From: Streptomyces sp. NRRL F-6131
GTDB lineage: Bacteria > Actinomycetota > Actinomycetes > Streptomycetales > Streptomycetaceae
Reading direction: 5' to 3'
Assembly (NCBI GenBank): GCA_000719695.1
Contig: JOHN01000022.1
Span: forward strand, 62,001-126,000
DNA length: 64,000 nucleotides
In this document: positions 1 through 9,307 of the stretch, one piece after another
Numbering within the stretch: position 1 is the stretch's first letter
Layout: every line of letters starts with the position of its first letter
Notes under the pieces: model-generated
Databases searched by the model: none
Seen by the model: the letters and a program-made list of their open reading frames with translations, nothing else
What the model was told of the DNA's origin: nothing
Program-made: the position numbers and the translations under genes

Positions 1-815
1 TCGAAGTTGGTGTCGCGGGAGTCCTGCTTCTCGTCGGCGCGGACGGTGATCGAGTCGCCGTCGCCGAAGACGACGGCCTGGCCCCGGTGGAAGGGGCGGT
101 GGTCGGTGCCGGCCGTGCCGCTGCCGGCGAGGCCGTAGGCGAGGGCGTTGAAGTCGGGGCGCCAGGGCAGGGTGATCTGGGCGCCGGGGTTCACCGACAC
201 GTGGATCATCGTGATCGGGGTGTGGGTGCTGCCGGGGCCCTGGTGGCCGTCCAGCTCGCCGGCGATGACGCGCAGCAGGGCGCCGCCGTCCTCGGTGCTG
301 AGGAGCTTGACGCTGCCGCCGCGGATGTCCTGGTACTTCGGGGCGATCATCTTGTCCGAGGCGGGCAGGTTCACCCACAGCTGGAGGCCGTGGAACAGGC
401 CGCCGGACCGCACCAGCGACTCCGGCGGGGTCTCGATGTGCAGCAGGCCGGAGCCGGCCGTCATCCACTGGGTGTCGCCGTCGGTGATGGTGCCGCCGCC
501 GCCGTGCGAGTCCCGGTGGATGAAGGTGCCGTCGATGATGTAGGTGACGGTCTCGAAGCCGCGGTGCGGGTGCCACGGGGTGCCCTTGGGCTCGCCCGCC
601 GCGTAGTCCACCTCGCCCATCTGGTCCATCATGATGAACGGGTCCAGGTACTTCTGGTTGATCTTGGCGAAGGCGCGGCGGACCGGGAAGCCCTCGCCCT
701 CGAAGCCCTCGGGGGCGGTGACCACCGTGAGGACCGGCCGGGCGCTCGTGACGGCGGGGTCGGGGGTGGCGACGCGCGGGAGGGTCAGCGGGTTGTCGAC
801 GGTCACGGCGGGCAT
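1..815 (-). CDS. Pirin family protein, 3' end cut by window edge
   Basis: The reverse frame starts at ATG 815 behind a good ribosome site (AAGGAGG, 6 bases upstream) and stays open to base 1, so the C-terminus is missing. The sequence is a typical bacterial pirin cupin: HPHRGFETVTYIIDG (metal-site histidines), then GDTQWMTAGSGLLH and a second cupin half with HGLQLWVNLP. Pirins are iron-binding bicupins, some with quercetinase activity; substrate unknown here. The upstream gap carries an operator-like inverted repeat. Confidence 0.9.
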   Translation of the reverse strand, partial: MPAVTVDNPLTLPRVATPDPAVTSARPVLTVVTAPEGFEGEGFPVRRAFAKINQKYLDPFIMMDQMGEVDYAAGEPKGTPWHPHRGFETVTYIIDGTFIHRDSHGGGGTITDGDTQWMTAGSGLLHIETPPESLVRSGGLFHGLQLWVNLPASDKMIAPKYQDIRGGSVKLLSTEDGGALLRVIAGELDGHQGPGSTHTPITMIHVSVNPGAQITLPWRPDFNALAYGLAGSGTAGTDHRPFHRGQAVVFGDGDSITVRADEKQDSRDTNF

Positions 816-865
816 GTCGGCCTCCTTCGGGGGGATGTTCCTCTGGCCTACGTCCACGAGATTAG

Positions 866-901
866 TTCAATCCTCAACAAGAAGCAAGTTGAATGTTGAA
901 C
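866..901. promoter_or_regulatory. Inverted repeat upstream of pirin gene (possible MarR-type operator)
   Basis: Two 13-base half sites, TTCAAnnnnCAAC and GTTGnnnnTTGAA, face each other about 50 bases upstream of the pirin start. The stretch is AT-rich for this genome. TTCAA/TTGAA arms are usual for MarR-family operators, and pirin genes are often redox-controlled; no regulator gene is adjacent. Confidence 0.45.
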
Positions 902-956
902 CAAATGGGTGGGGGTCGCCGAGGAGCCGGGGCGGGCGGCCCCGGCCCGCGGTCGG

Positions 957-1457
957 TCAGCCGTACATCCGGCGCATGGTGAAGTCGACCATCTGCTCGA
1001 CCGCCTTGGCGTCGAACACCATCCGGTGCTCGCCCTCCATGTCCAGCGCGAAGCCGTAGCCGGTCGGCAGCAGGTCGAGGACCTCGGCGCCGGTGACGGT
1101 GAAGTACTTGGAGTCCTTGCCGGCGTACCGGCGCAGCTCCTTCAGCGAGCTGAACATCGGGATCACCGGCGTCGGCGTGTTGTGCAGGGCCAGGAAGCCC
1201 GGCCGGTCGCCGCGCGGGCAGTGCACCTTGGAGGTGATGAAGATGGCCTGGAAGTCCTCCACCGCCATCGAGCCGGTGGTGAAGGCCCGGACGGCGTCCG
1301 CCAGCGAGGGCGGGGACGGCTCCGGGTAGAGCGACTGCTGTGCGCCCGGCGGCTGCTCGCCGTACGGGCCGGGGCCGGGCATGCCGTTCATGCCCGGCTG
1401 CGGCCCCGCCTGCTGGTAGGGGTCGCCCGGGTACGCGTTCTGGTCATAGCCGTACAC
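957..1457 (-). CDS. SseB family protein
   Basis: 166 residues from a GTG start. Residues 1-45 are a Tyr/Gly/Pro/Gln-rich low-complexity tail (YGYDQNAYPGDPYQQAG). The rest is one SseB N-terminal-type domain, with FITSKVHCPRGDRPGFLAL and PVIPMFSSLKELRRYAG as recognisable blocks. No catalytic motif. SseB-like proteins are common in Streptomyces with unclear roles. Divergent from the acyl-CoA dehydrogenase gene. No strong ribosome site, so the start could shift. Confidence 0.75.
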   Translation of the reverse strand: MYGYDQNAYPGDPYQQAGPQPGMNGMPGPGPYGEQPPGAQQSLYPEPSPPSLADAVRAFTTGSMAVEDFQAIFITSKVHCPRGDRPGFLALHNTPTPVIPMFSSLKELRRYAGKDSKYFTVTGAEVLDLLPTGYGFALDMEGEHRMVFDAKAVEQMVDFTMRRMYG

Positions 1458-1592
1458 ACGGACAGGCTATCGGGAGCGCGGCCACCCGTGCGGGCGTCGA
1501 TCCTGACAAGGAGTGGCCGTCCCGGCTTGTGGGACGTGACCACGTTCATAGCGGAATCCACGAGGGATTCACCGGCGGGGGCTTGAAACAAG

Positions 1593-1605
1593 TTACCGCT
1601 GGGTA
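1593..1605. promoter_or_regulatory. Possible operator ahead of fadE-type gene
   Basis: TTACCGCTGGGTA, an imperfect TACC/GGTA dyad, lies 80 bases before the acyl-CoA dehydrogenase start. TetR-family fatty-acid regulators often bind TTAC/GTAA dyads, so it is a candidate operator. The arms are short and the call is weak. Confidence 0.25.
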
Positions 1606-1684
1606 GCATCATGAGGCCTACTGGTGGGTACGGGGCGCCCGAACGCGGCGGTCTCCCGGAAGCGACGAACCGGAGAAAACGGCC

Positions 1685-3514
1685 ATGGGTCACTACAAGT
1701 CCAACCTGCGGGACGTGGAGTTCAACCTCTTCGAGGTGTTCGGCCGCGAGCAGGTGTACGGCACCGGACCGTTCGAGGACATGGACGTCGAGACCGCGAA
1801 GAACATCCTGAGCGAGATCGCGCGCCTCGCCGAGAACGACCTCGCCGCGTCCTTCACGGACACCGACCGCAACCCCCCGGTCTTCGACCCGGAGACCAAC
1901 ACCGCGCCGATCCCGGACACCTTCAAGAAGAGCTACCAGGCGTACATGGACGCCGAGTGGTGGCGTCTGGGCATCCCGGAGTCGATCGGTGGCCAGGTCA
2001 CCCCCAGCTCGCTGATCTGGGCCTTCGCCGAGCAGATCCTCGGTGCCAACCCGGCGATCTGGATGTACTCCTCCGGCCCGGCCTTCGCCGGCGTCATCGC
2101 CGACGAGGGCACCGAGGAGCAGCTGGAGGTCGCCAAGCGGATGACCGACCGCCTGTGGGGCTCCACCATGGTGCTCACCGAGCCGGACGCCGGCTCGGAC
2201 GTGGGCGCCGGCCGCACCAAGGCGATCCGGCAGGAGGACGGCTCCTGGCACATCGAGGGCGTGAAGCGCTTCATCACCTCGGGCGAGCACGACATGTCCG
2301 AGAACATCATCCACATGGTGCTGGCCCGCCCCGAGGGCGGCAAGCCGGGCACCAAGGGCCTGGGCCTGTTCATCGTCCCCAAGTTCGACTTCGACTGGGA
2401 GACCGGCGAGCTGGGCGAGCGCAACGGCGTCTACGCCACCAACGTCGAGCACAAGATGGGCCTCAAGGCCTCGAACACCTGCGAGATGACCTTCGGCGCC
2501 AAGCACCCCGCCAAGGGCTGGCTGCTGGGCGAGAAGGTCGACGGCATCCGCCAGATGTTCAAGATCATCGAGTTCGCCCGGATGATGGTCGGCACGAAGG
2601 CCATCGCCACCCTCTCCACCGGCTACCTGAACGCGCTGGAGTACGCCAAGGAGCGCGTGCAGGGCGCCGACATCTCGCAGTTCCTGGACAAGACCGCCCC
2701 GCGCGTCACCATCACCCACCACCCGGACGTCCGCCGCTCGCTGCTGACCCAGAAGGCGTACGCCGAGGGCATGCGCGCCCTGGTGCTCTTCACCGCCTCC
2801 GTCCAGGACGACATGATGGCCGCCCGGCTGCGCGGCGAGCACGACGAGGCCGCCGAGCGCCTCAACGACCTGCTCCTGCCGATCGTCAAGGGCTACGGCT
2901 CGGAGAAGTCCTACGAGCAGCTCGCCCAGTCCCTGCAGACCTTCGGTGGCTCCGGCTACCTGCAGGAGTACCCGATCGAGCAGTACATCCGGGACGCCAA
3001 GATCGACACCCTCTACGAGGGCACCACGGCCATCCAGGGCCAGGACTTCTTCTTCCGCAAGATCGTCAAGGACGGCGGCCAGGCGCTCACCGCGCTGTCC
3101 GAGCAGATCCAGAAGTTCCTCGGCTCCGCCGCGGGCGGCGACGCCCTGGCCGGCGAGCGCGAGCTGCTCGCCAAGGCCGCCGGCGACCTCGAGGCCGTCG
3201 TCGGCAAGCTGCTCGCCGACCTCTCCTCGGTCGAGCAGGACGTCAAGAACATGTACAAGGTGGGCCTCAACACCACCCGCCTGCTGATGGTCTCCGGCGA
3301 CGTCGTGGTCGGCTGGCTGCTGCTGCGTCAGGCCGCGGTGGCCCTGGCCAAGCTCGAGGCCGGCGCCTCCGAGAAGGACGTGGCGTTCTACCAGGGCAAG
3401 GTCGCGGCCGCCCGCTTCTTCGCCAAGAACGTGCTGCCGACCGTCGCCTCGCAGCGCCTGATCGCCGAGGGCATCGACAACGAGATCATGGAGCTGGCGG
3501 AAGAGGCGTTCTGA
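1685..3514 (+). CDS. Acyl-CoA dehydrogenase, FadE5-like
   Basis: 609 residues, the long actinobacterial acyl-CoA dehydrogenase class with an extra N-terminal helix and a C-terminal extension. FAD/substrate motif [13 protein letters not shown] near residue 165; catalytic-base region [12 protein letters not shown] with the glutamate near residue 445. Predicted FAD-dependent alpha,beta-dehydrogenation of acyl-CoA in beta-oxidation, broad chain length as for FadE5 (inferred from family). ATG follows GGAG by 8 bases. Monocistronic, ended by a strong hairpin. Confidence 0.92.
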   Translation: MGHYKSNLRDVEFNLFEVFGREQVYGTGPFEDMDVETAKNILSEIARLAENDLAASFTDTDRNPPVFDPETNTAPIPDTFKKSYQAYMDAEWWRLGIPESIGGQVTPSSLIWAFAEQILGANPAIWMYSSGPAFAGVIADEGTEEQLEVAKRMTDRLWGSTMVLTEPDAGSDVGAGRTKAIRQEDGSWHIEGVKRFITSGEHDMSENIIHMVLARPEGGKPGTKGLGLFIVPKFDFDWETGELGERNGVYATNVEHKMGLKASNTCEMTFGAKHPAKGWLLGEKVDGIRQMFKIIEFARMMVGTKAIATLSTGYLNALEYAKERVQGADISQFLDKTAPRVTITHHPDVRRSLLTQKAYAEGMRALVLFTASVQDDMMAARLRGEHDEAAERLNDLLLPIVKGYGSEKSYEQLAQSLQTFGGSGYLQEYPIEQYIRDAKIDTLYEGTTAIQGQDFFFRKIVKDGGQALTALSEQIQKFLGSAAGGDALAGERELLAKAAGDLEAVVGKLLADLSSVEQDVKNMYKVGLNTTRLLMVSGDVVVGWLLLRQAAVALAKLEAGASEKDVAFYQGKVAAARFFAKNVLPTVASQRLIAEGIDNEIMELAEEAF

Positions 3515-3590
3515 CGCCCGCCGTCCCCCGCCGCCGCCCCGTCCGGGCACGCGGCGCGTGACACCCCTCCGACCGCCTGACCCCACCCTC

Positions 3591-3630
3591 ACACCGAAGG
3601 GCCCGGTCCCCGGACCGGGCCCTTCGGTGT
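3591..3630 (+). terminator. Hairpin terminator after acyl-CoA dehydrogenase gene
   Basis: Perfect 19-base-pair inverted repeat (3591-3609 with 3612-3630) built on GAAGGGCCCGGTCC, with no T-tract, as is common in Streptomyces. Confidence 0.85.
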
Positions 3631-3817
3631 GCCCGGGGACGGGTCGTCCGGGGGCGGCCGCCGGAACCCGGCGCTCCGTCAGATGCCAGTTCACGTTTCT
3701 GTCTGCGTTCTGCATCCGTTGGGATGCTCCGAGTGTCATGTCCGTGTACGGGCATATGCTCAAGGTGCGAAGCCGATCCCCCATTCGGCCTCGGCCCTCC
3801 CTCGACCCAGGAGCAGC

Positions 3818-5131
3818 ATGTCGACCGCCGCCCGCCAGGCTTTCTTCGACCGGACGCACACCGATGACCTGATCGCCTTCCTCGGTACCTCGCCGTCGCC
3901 CTACCACGCGGTCGCGAGCGCGGCCGAGCGTCTGGAGAAAGCCGGCTTCCGGCAGGTGCTGGAAACGGACGCCTGGGACGGGGTGGCCGGCGGCCGGTAC
4001 GTCGTCCGCGGCGGCGCGCTGATCGCCTGGTACGTGCCGGCCGGAGCCGGCCCGGAGACACCGTTCCGCGTCGTCGGCACCCATACCGACTCACCCAATC
4101 TGCGGGTCAAGCCGATCCCCGACACCGGGTCGGCGGGCTGGCGGCAGGTCGCGGTGGAGATCTACGGCGGCGTGCCGCTCAACACCTGGCTCGACCGCGA
4201 CCTCGGCCTCTCCGGGCGGCTCACCCTGCGCGACGGCAGCCGCCGGCTGGTCCAGCTGGACGAGCCGCTGCTGCGCGTCCCGCAGCTGGCGATCCACCTG
4301 GACCGCCAGGTCAACGAGGGCATGAAGCTGGACAAGCAGCGCCACCTCACGCCGATCTGGGGCCTCGGCCCGGTCGACGAGGGCGCGCTGATCGACTACG
4401 TCGCCCAGCGCGCCGGGGTCGACGCGGCCGACGTGACCGGCTGGGACCTCATGACCCACGACGTCCAGCCCGCCTCGTACCTGGGCCGGGACCGCGAGCT
4501 GCTGGCCGGTCCCCGGCTGGACAACCTGCTCTCGGTGCACGCCGCCACCGCCGCGCTCGCCGCCGTGGCCACCGCCGCCGACACCGAGGGCGCGGCGCTG
4601 CCGTTCATCCCGGTGCTGGCCGCCTTCGACCACGAGGAGACCGGCAGCGAGTCGGACACCGGCGCGCAGAGCCCGCTGCTCGGCAACGTGCTGGAGCGCA
4701 GCGTGTACGCGCGCGGCGGCGGCCTGGAGGACCGGGCCCGGGCGCTGGCCGGCACCGTCTGCCTCTCCTCCGACATGGGCCACGCCGTCCACCCGAACTA
4801 CAGCGAGCGGCACGAGCCGGGCCACCACCCGCTGCCGAACGGCGGACCGATCCTCAAGGTCAACGTCAACAACCGGTACGCCACCGACGGCGTCGGCCGG
4901 GCGGTGTTCACCGAGGCCTGCGAGAAGGCCGGCGTGCCGTGGCAGACCTTCGTCTCCAACAACGCCATGCCCTGCGGCACCACGATCGGCCCGATCACCG
5001 CGGCCCGCCTCGGCATCCAGACCGTGGACTGCGGCATCGCCGCGCTGTCCATGCACTCGGCGCGCGAGCTGTGCGGCGCGGAGGACCCGTACCTGCTGGC
5101 GAGCGCGATCAAGGCGTTCCTGGAGGGCTGA
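3818..5131 (+). CDS. apeB: M18 family aminopeptidase
   Basis: 437 residues starting at ATG 3818 behind AGGAG. All metal and catalytic positions of family M18 are visible: HTDSPN (His near 88), DNLLS (Asp near 234), FDHEETGS (Glu pair near 272), SSDMGHAVHPN (Asp near 319) and the C-terminal MHSARE histidine (near 412). A cytosolic dinuclear-zinc aminopeptidase; M18 enzymes prefer acidic N-terminal residues. Flanked by hairpins, so transcribed alone. The frame is open upstream, but this start fits the family length. Confidence 0.93.
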   Translation: MSTAARQAFFDRTHTDDLIAFLGTSPSPYHAVASAAERLEKAGFRQVLETDAWDGVAGGRYVVRGGALIAWYVPAGAGPETPFRVVGTHTDSPNLRVKPIPDTGSAGWRQVAVEIYGGVPLNTWLDRDLGLSGRLTLRDGSRRLVQLDEPLLRVPQLAIHLDRQVNEGMKLDKQRHLTPIWGLGPVDEGALIDYVAQRAGVDAADVTGWDLMTHDVQPASYLGRDRELLAGPRLDNLLSVHAATAALAAVATAADTEGAALPFIPVLAAFDHEETGSESDTGAQSPLLGNVLERSVYARGGGLEDRARALAGTVCLSSDMGHAVHPNYSERHEPGHHPLPNGGPILKVNVNNRYATDGVGRAVFTEACEKAGVPWQTFVSNNAMPCGTTIGPITAARLGIQTVDCGIAALSMHSARELCGAEDPYLLASAIKAFLEG

Positions 5132-5147
5132 CCCTCCCGAGGACACG

Positions 5148-5179
5148 GAAGGGGCCCGGCGCGCTCGCCGGGCCCCTTC
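5148..5179 (+). terminator. Hairpin terminator after M18 aminopeptidase
   Basis: 14-base-pair perfect stem GAAGGGGCCCGGCG with a 4-base loop, 17 bases after the stop. It is followed by a short GTC/CTC triplet repeat (about 5178-5203). Confidence 0.8.
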
Positions 5180-5239
5180 GTCGTCCTCGTCGTCCTCGTC
5201 GTCGGTGGGCGGCCGTGGAGCGGCCCGCCCCGGGACCGG

Positions 5240-7060
5240 TTACTCCATGCCCGCCAGCACCAGCGGCAGCCGGCGCGCGCCGTCGGCGGTGAGCCGCACC
5301 GGCACGCCCCAGTCCTGCTGGTGGACGTGGCAGGCCGGGTACTCGATCGCCGGGTCGTCGTCGCAGGACGCCGCCATCGCCGAGACGTGCAGCACCCCTT
5401 CGGTCACCTCGTCGGAGAGCACCAGCTCCCGGGAGAGCGCGGAGTCCGCGCCCGCCCCGGAGACCAGCAGCTCGGGCGGGGTGGCGCTGACCAGCAGCCG
5501 GGTGGACGGGCCGTAGCGCTCGTCCAGCTTCTGGCCGGTCGGGGCCTGGAACACCACGTCGAGCCGGAGGGCGCCGGGCGCGACCTCGGTCGCGGCGCGC
5601 CGGGTGCGGTGCGCCACCGCGTCCACCCGGACCGCCTCCTCGGGCAGCCGCAGCCGGGTCAGCCGGTGCCGGGCGGACTCCACCACCACGATGTCCTCGT
5701 CGACCAGCACCGCGCCGGAGGGCTCGCGCAGATCGGTGGCCAGCGTGCTGACCTCGCCGCTGGCCGGGTCGTAGCGGCGCAGCGCGTGGTTGTAGGTGTC
5801 GCTGACGGCCACCGAGCCGTCCGGCAGCACGGTGACGCCCAGCGGGTGCTGGAGCAGTGCCTGGTCGGCCGCGCCGTCCCGGTGCCCGAAGTCGAACAGA
5901 CCGGTGCCGACGGCGCTGTGCACCTCCTTGGTTTCACGTGAAACCCAGCGCAGCGCCGAGGTCTCCGAGTCCGCGACCCAGAGCCGCTCCCCGTCGGCCG
6001 AGACGGCCAGGCCGGACGGCTGGGCGAACCAGGCCTCGGCGGCCGGGCCGTCGACCAGGCCCTCGTTGGTGGTGCCGGCCGCGACCCCGACCGTGCCGGT
6101 GGCCGGGTCGTACGCCCACAGCTGGTGGACGCCCGCCATCGCGATCCAGACCCGGCCGTCGAACCAGGCGACGTCCCACGGCGAGGAGAGGTCGACCTCG
6201 CGGGCCGGGCCCTCGGTCGCCGAGCCCTGCCACCACTGCTTGCCGGTGCCGGCCAGGGTGGTCACCGCCCCGTCCGAGAGCCGGACGCCGCGCAGCGCGT
6301 GGTTGACGGTGTCGGCGACGATCACGTCGTGGTCGGCCCCGGTGCCCTCCGGCAGCAGCAGCAGGCCCTGCGGCTCGCTGAACCGCGGCGAGGTGCCGTC
6401 GACCAGTCCGCGCACGCCGTCGCCGATCCGGCGGACCACGGTCTCGCCGTCCGCCTCCAGCTCGACCAGCGCGTGGTGTCCGGAGTCGGCCACCAGGAAG
6501 TGGCCGTTCGGCAGCCGGACCGCCTTGCCCGGGAACCTGAGGTCCCCGGCGGTCGGCTCGGGCGCCACGTACGGGCCGTCGCCGCGCCGCAGGGTGCCCT
6601 TCGCCGCGTGCTCGGCCTCCAGCTCCTCGACCAGCCGGGCGATCGCGTGCGCGTGCCCCTCGCCGGCGTGCTGGGCGACCACGTACCCCTCGGGGTCGAT
6701 CACCACCAGCGTCGGCCAGGCCCGCACCGCGTACTGCTTCCAGGTGGCGAGCGCCGGGTCGTCCAGCACGGGGTGGTGCACCTCGTACCGCTCGACGGCG
6801 TCCACCACCGCCCGGTGGTCGGCCTCGTGCACGAACTTGGGGGAGTGCACACCGACGATCACCACGGTGTCGCGGTGCTTCTCCTCCAGCTCGCGCAGCT
6901 CGTCCAGGACGTGCAGACAGTTGATGCAGCAGAACGTCCAGAAGTCCAGGACGGTGATCTTGCCCCGGAAGTCGGCGAGCGTGAGCTCCTTGCCGCCGGT
7001 GTTGAGCCAACCGCCTGCCCCGACCAGCTCGGGGGCGCGTACACGTGCACGGGATGCCAT
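5240..7060 (-). CDS. NHLRC2-like protein: thioredoxin-like domain plus NHL beta-propeller
   Basis: 606 residues from ATG 7060. N-terminal thioredoxin-like domain with FWTFCCINCLHV, active-site pair C45-x-x-C48. It is followed by NHL/six-bladed propeller repeats such as GHFLVADSGHHALVEL, HDVIVADTVNHALRGV and GSVAVSDTYNHALRRYD, then a C-terminal beta-rich domain. The CCINC motif and domain order match human NHLRC2 and its bacterial relatives. Function unsettled; a cytosolic thiol-redox role is inferred, as no signal peptide is seen. The frame stays open far upstream, but the family starts here. Confidence 0.88.
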   Translation of the reverse strand: MASRARVRAPELVGAGGWLNTGGKELTLADFRGKITVLDFWTFCCINCLHVLDELRELEEKHRDTVVIVGVHSPKFVHEADHRAVVDAVERYEVHHPVLDDPALATWKQYAVRAWPTLVVIDPEGYVVAQHAGEGHAHAIARLVEELEAEHAAKGTLRRGDGPYVAPEPTAGDLRFPGKAVRLPNGHFLVADSGHHALVELEADGETVVRRIGDGVRGLVDGTSPRFSEPQGLLLLPEGTGADHDVIVADTVNHALRGVRLSDGAVTTLAGTGKQWWQGSATEGPAREVDLSSPWDVAWFDGRVWIAMAGVHQLWAYDPATGTVGVAAGTTNEGLVDGPAAEAWFAQPSGLAVSADGERLWVADSETSALRWVSRETKEVHSAVGTGLFDFGHRDGAADQALLQHPLGVTVLPDGSVAVSDTYNHALRRYDPASGEVSTLATDLREPSGAVLVDEDIVVVESARHRLTRLRLPEEAVRVDAVAHRTRRAATEVAPGALRLDVVFQAPTGQKLDERYGPSTRLLVSATPPELLVSGAGADSALSRELVLSDEVTEGVLHVSAMAASCDDDPAIEYPACHVHQQDWGVPVRLTADGARRLPLVLAGME

Positions 7061-7119
7061 GAGCCAATCAAACAGCACCGGGGCGGCGGGCATTCCGGCA
7101 GGTGACCCGGGGCGGCGGG

Positions 7120-8349
7120 TCAGACGATGAGGTGGGGCAGGAAGCGGGCGCCCTGGTGGGTGATCGGGCTGTCGTCGGTCTCGCGGATGCCGAGGCCGGC
7201 GGCCTCGCCGTCGACCACCCAGGTGCCGAGGACGGGGCGGTTGCCGTCGAAGTCGGGCAGCGGGTGCAGCTGCTGGTAGCAGTGGCCCTCGGCGCCGTAG
7301 CGGTCCGGATCGCCGGCCCAGTCGGCGAGGCGGGTCTCCCGGCCGCCCGGTTCGACGATCCGCACGCCCGCGCCCTCCCGGCCGAGCAGCGGCTTGGCGG
7401 CGTAGCCGGGGCCGTCCGGGCCGGCCAGTTCGCGCGGGCCGTCCAGGTAGGCGGGCAGCAGGTTGGGGTGGCCGGGGTACAGCTCCCAGAGGACGGCCAG
7501 CAGCGCCTTGTTGGAGAGCAGCATCTTCCAGGCCGGCTCGATCCACATCGTGGAGCCGGTGGAGCCGCCGTGGTCGAGCACGTCCAGCAGCTGCTCGCCG
7601 AACTCGTCGGAGGCCAGCCACTCCCACGGGTAGAGCTTGAACGCCGAGCGGACGAAGCGGTGCTCGAGGTCGACGAAGCGGCCGGAGAGGCCGTCCCAGC
7701 CGATGTCCTCCATGGCGATGCCGATCGTCTCGATGCCCGCCTGCTCGGCGCACTCCTGGAGGTAGAGGGTGGTCAGCCAGTCCTCGCCCTCGGTGTCGCC
7801 GCGCGAGTGCGCGAAGTGCACCGGTCCGGGCGGCAGCAGGTGCTTCTGCCGGGACCAGGAGGCGACCAGCCGCTCGTGCAGCGAGTTCCACTGGTCGGCG
7901 TGCGGGAACCGCTCCTCCATCCAGAACCACTGCGGACCGGCCGCCTCGATCAGCGAGGTCGGGGTGTCGGCGTTGTACTCGAACAGCTTCGCCGGGCCGC
8001 TTCCGTCGTAGGCGAGGTCGAACCGTCCGTAGAGGGAGGGCTGTTCGTCGCGGCGGTGCCAGGACTCGGCGACGGCGGCGGCGAGCCGGGGGTCGGTGAT
8101 GCCGTGGTCGGCGAACCGGCCGGTGCGCACCACGTGGTCGGCGGCGGCCAGCGACATCACGTGCAGCTCCTCGACCACCTCCTCCAGCGCCTCCACCTCG
8201 GGCAGCGAGAACTCGTAGTACGCGGACTCGTCCCAGTAGGCGTGCGGCCCGCCCTGGTTGCACGGGTCCGAGCACATCGCGTAGACGAGGCCCTGGCCCT
8301 CGACGGTCGTCAGCCAGTCCGGGCGGGGTTCGACGGTACGGCGGCGCAC
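7120..8349 (-). CDS. Glutathionylspermidine synthase-like ATP-grasp protein
   Basis: 409 residues, GTG start. It matches the GspS_synth (YjfC-type) family by PDWLTTVEGQGLVY, WHRRDEQPSLYGRFDLAYDG, LFEYNADTPTSL, MWIEPAWKMLLSNKALLAVLW and AKPLLGREGAGVRI, the last being the ATP-grasp lysine/glycine-loop region. These enzymes form amide bonds between peptides and amines. Actinobacteria lack glutathione, so the substrate is probably different. The lipoprotein gene lies just upstream on the same strand and a DUF350 gene is divergent. Confidence 0.88.
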   Translation of the reverse strand: MRRRTVEPRPDWLTTVEGQGLVYAMCSDPCNQGGPHAYWDESAYYEFSLPEVEALEEVVEELHVMSLAAADHVVRTGRFADHGITDPRLAAAVAESWHRRDEQPSLYGRFDLAYDGSGPAKLFEYNADTPTSLIEAAGPQWFWMEERFPHADQWNSLHERLVASWSRQKHLLPPGPVHFAHSRGDTEGEDWLTTLYLQECAEQAGIETIGIAMEDIGWDGLSGRFVDLEHRFVRSAFKLYPWEWLASDEFGEQLLDVLDHGGSTGSTMWIEPAWKMLLSNKALLAVLWELYPGHPNLLPAYLDGPRELAGPDGPGYAAKPLLGREGAGVRIVEPGGRETRLADWAGDPDRYGAEGHCYQQLHPLPDFDGNRPVLGTWVVDGEAAGLGIRETDDSPITHQGARFLPHLIV

Positions 8350-8355
8350 GGTGGA

Positions 8356-8712
8356 TCAGCCCCCGCCGGAGCCGCTGGAGCCGGCCGGGCAGCCGAAGCC
8401 GCCGCGCTTGGTGGCGGCCTTGTCGAAGGTGCCGCCGACGGCGGTGGTGCTCCCGGAGCCGCAGTAGTACCAGCGGCCGGCGGTGACGGTGCCCTTGGTG
8501 GTGCAGGAGTGGCTGTCCAGGACCTTGAGGGTGCTCGGGTCGACGCAGCGGCTCGGGGGGTTCTTCCCGGAGGACGACGAGCAGCCGGAGAGCGCGAGCG
8601 CGAGGGTGCCGACCATGCCGAGGGCGACGAACCCGGACCGGCGGCGGCCGTCGGCGCCGGGTCCGGGCGCGGTGGATCTCGGGGCGGGGCTGTCGGGCGG
8701 CGGCTGCGTCAT
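8356..8712 (-). CDS. Small putative lipoprotein
   Basis: 118 residues from ATG 8712. A Pro/Ala-rich head, then RRRSGFVALGMVGTLALALSGC: an arginine-rich start, hydrophobic stretch and lipobox L-S-G-C, so the mature protein should be lipid-anchored outside the membrane. The mature part has several cysteines (RCVDPS, HSCTT, WYYCGSG, FGCPAG) and a Gly/Ser tail. No known domain recognised. Six bases separate it from the ATP-grasp gene, so they are probably co-transcribed. Confidence 0.75.
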   Translation of the reverse strand: MTQPPPDSPAPRSTAPGPGADGRRRSGFVALGMVGTLALALSGCSSSSGKNPPSRCVDPSTLKVLDSHSCTTKGTVTAGRWYYCGSGSTTAVGGTFDKAATKRGGFGCPAGSSGSGGG

Positions 8713-8878
8713 GGCGTCCGATGGTACGCGCGGCCCGGAATGGTACGGGACGGGCCCCCGTTTCCCGGTCGGAGCCGGGCCGGATGGGTTATCTTTTGCC
8801 GATCCTTGACCGCGGGAGCCCGCACGGGCGGCCCGCCCCACGAGGAGCGACGGCGACACGGACCCGGGGGCCACCACC

Positions 8879-9301
8879 ATGAACGACATCCTGCACGGTC
8901 TCGGCGCGGCGACGGCCTTCGGCGGCGTCGGCGTGGTCCTGCTGCTGCTCGGCATCCTCCTGGTGGACGCGCTGACGCCGGGCAAGCTGGGCCACCAGAT
9001 CTGGGTGGAGCGCAACCGCAACGCGGCCGTGCTGCTCAGCTCGGCACTGCTGGGCATCGGCGGCATCGTCTTCACCGCGATCCTCTACACCTACGAGGAC
9101 TTCGGGAAGGGCATGGTCTCCACCGCCTGCTTCGGCGTGCTCGGGCTGGTGCTCATGGCCGTCGCGTTCTGGCTGGTGGACGTGCTGACGCCGGGCAAGC
9201 TGGGCGCGATCCTGGTCGACCCGGAGCCGCACCCGGCGGTCTGGGTCACCGCCAGCTGCAACCTCGCGGTGGCGGCGATCGTGTCCGCCTCGATCGCCTG
9301 A
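8879..9301 (+). CDS. DUF350 membrane protein (YjfL-like)
   Basis: 140 residues, four predicted membrane segments (about 12-30, 50-70, 83-101, 121-139). The family motif occurs twice, LVDALTPGKLG (28-38) and LVDVLTPGKLG (99-109), so the protein is an internal duplication of a two-helix unit. E. coli YjfL is the best-known relative and is also encoded beside a GspS-like ATP-grasp (YjfC). Divergent from the lipoprotein/ATP-grasp pair, sharing a 166-base promoter gap. Confidence 0.85.
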   Translation: MNDILHGLGAATAFGGVGVVLLLLGILLVDALTPGKLGHQIWVERNRNAAVLLSSALLGIGGIVFTAILYTYEDFGKGMVSTACFGVLGLVLMAVAFWLVDVLTPGKLGAILVDPEPHPAVWVTASCNLAVAAIVSASIA

Positions 9302-9307
9302 CGCGCA

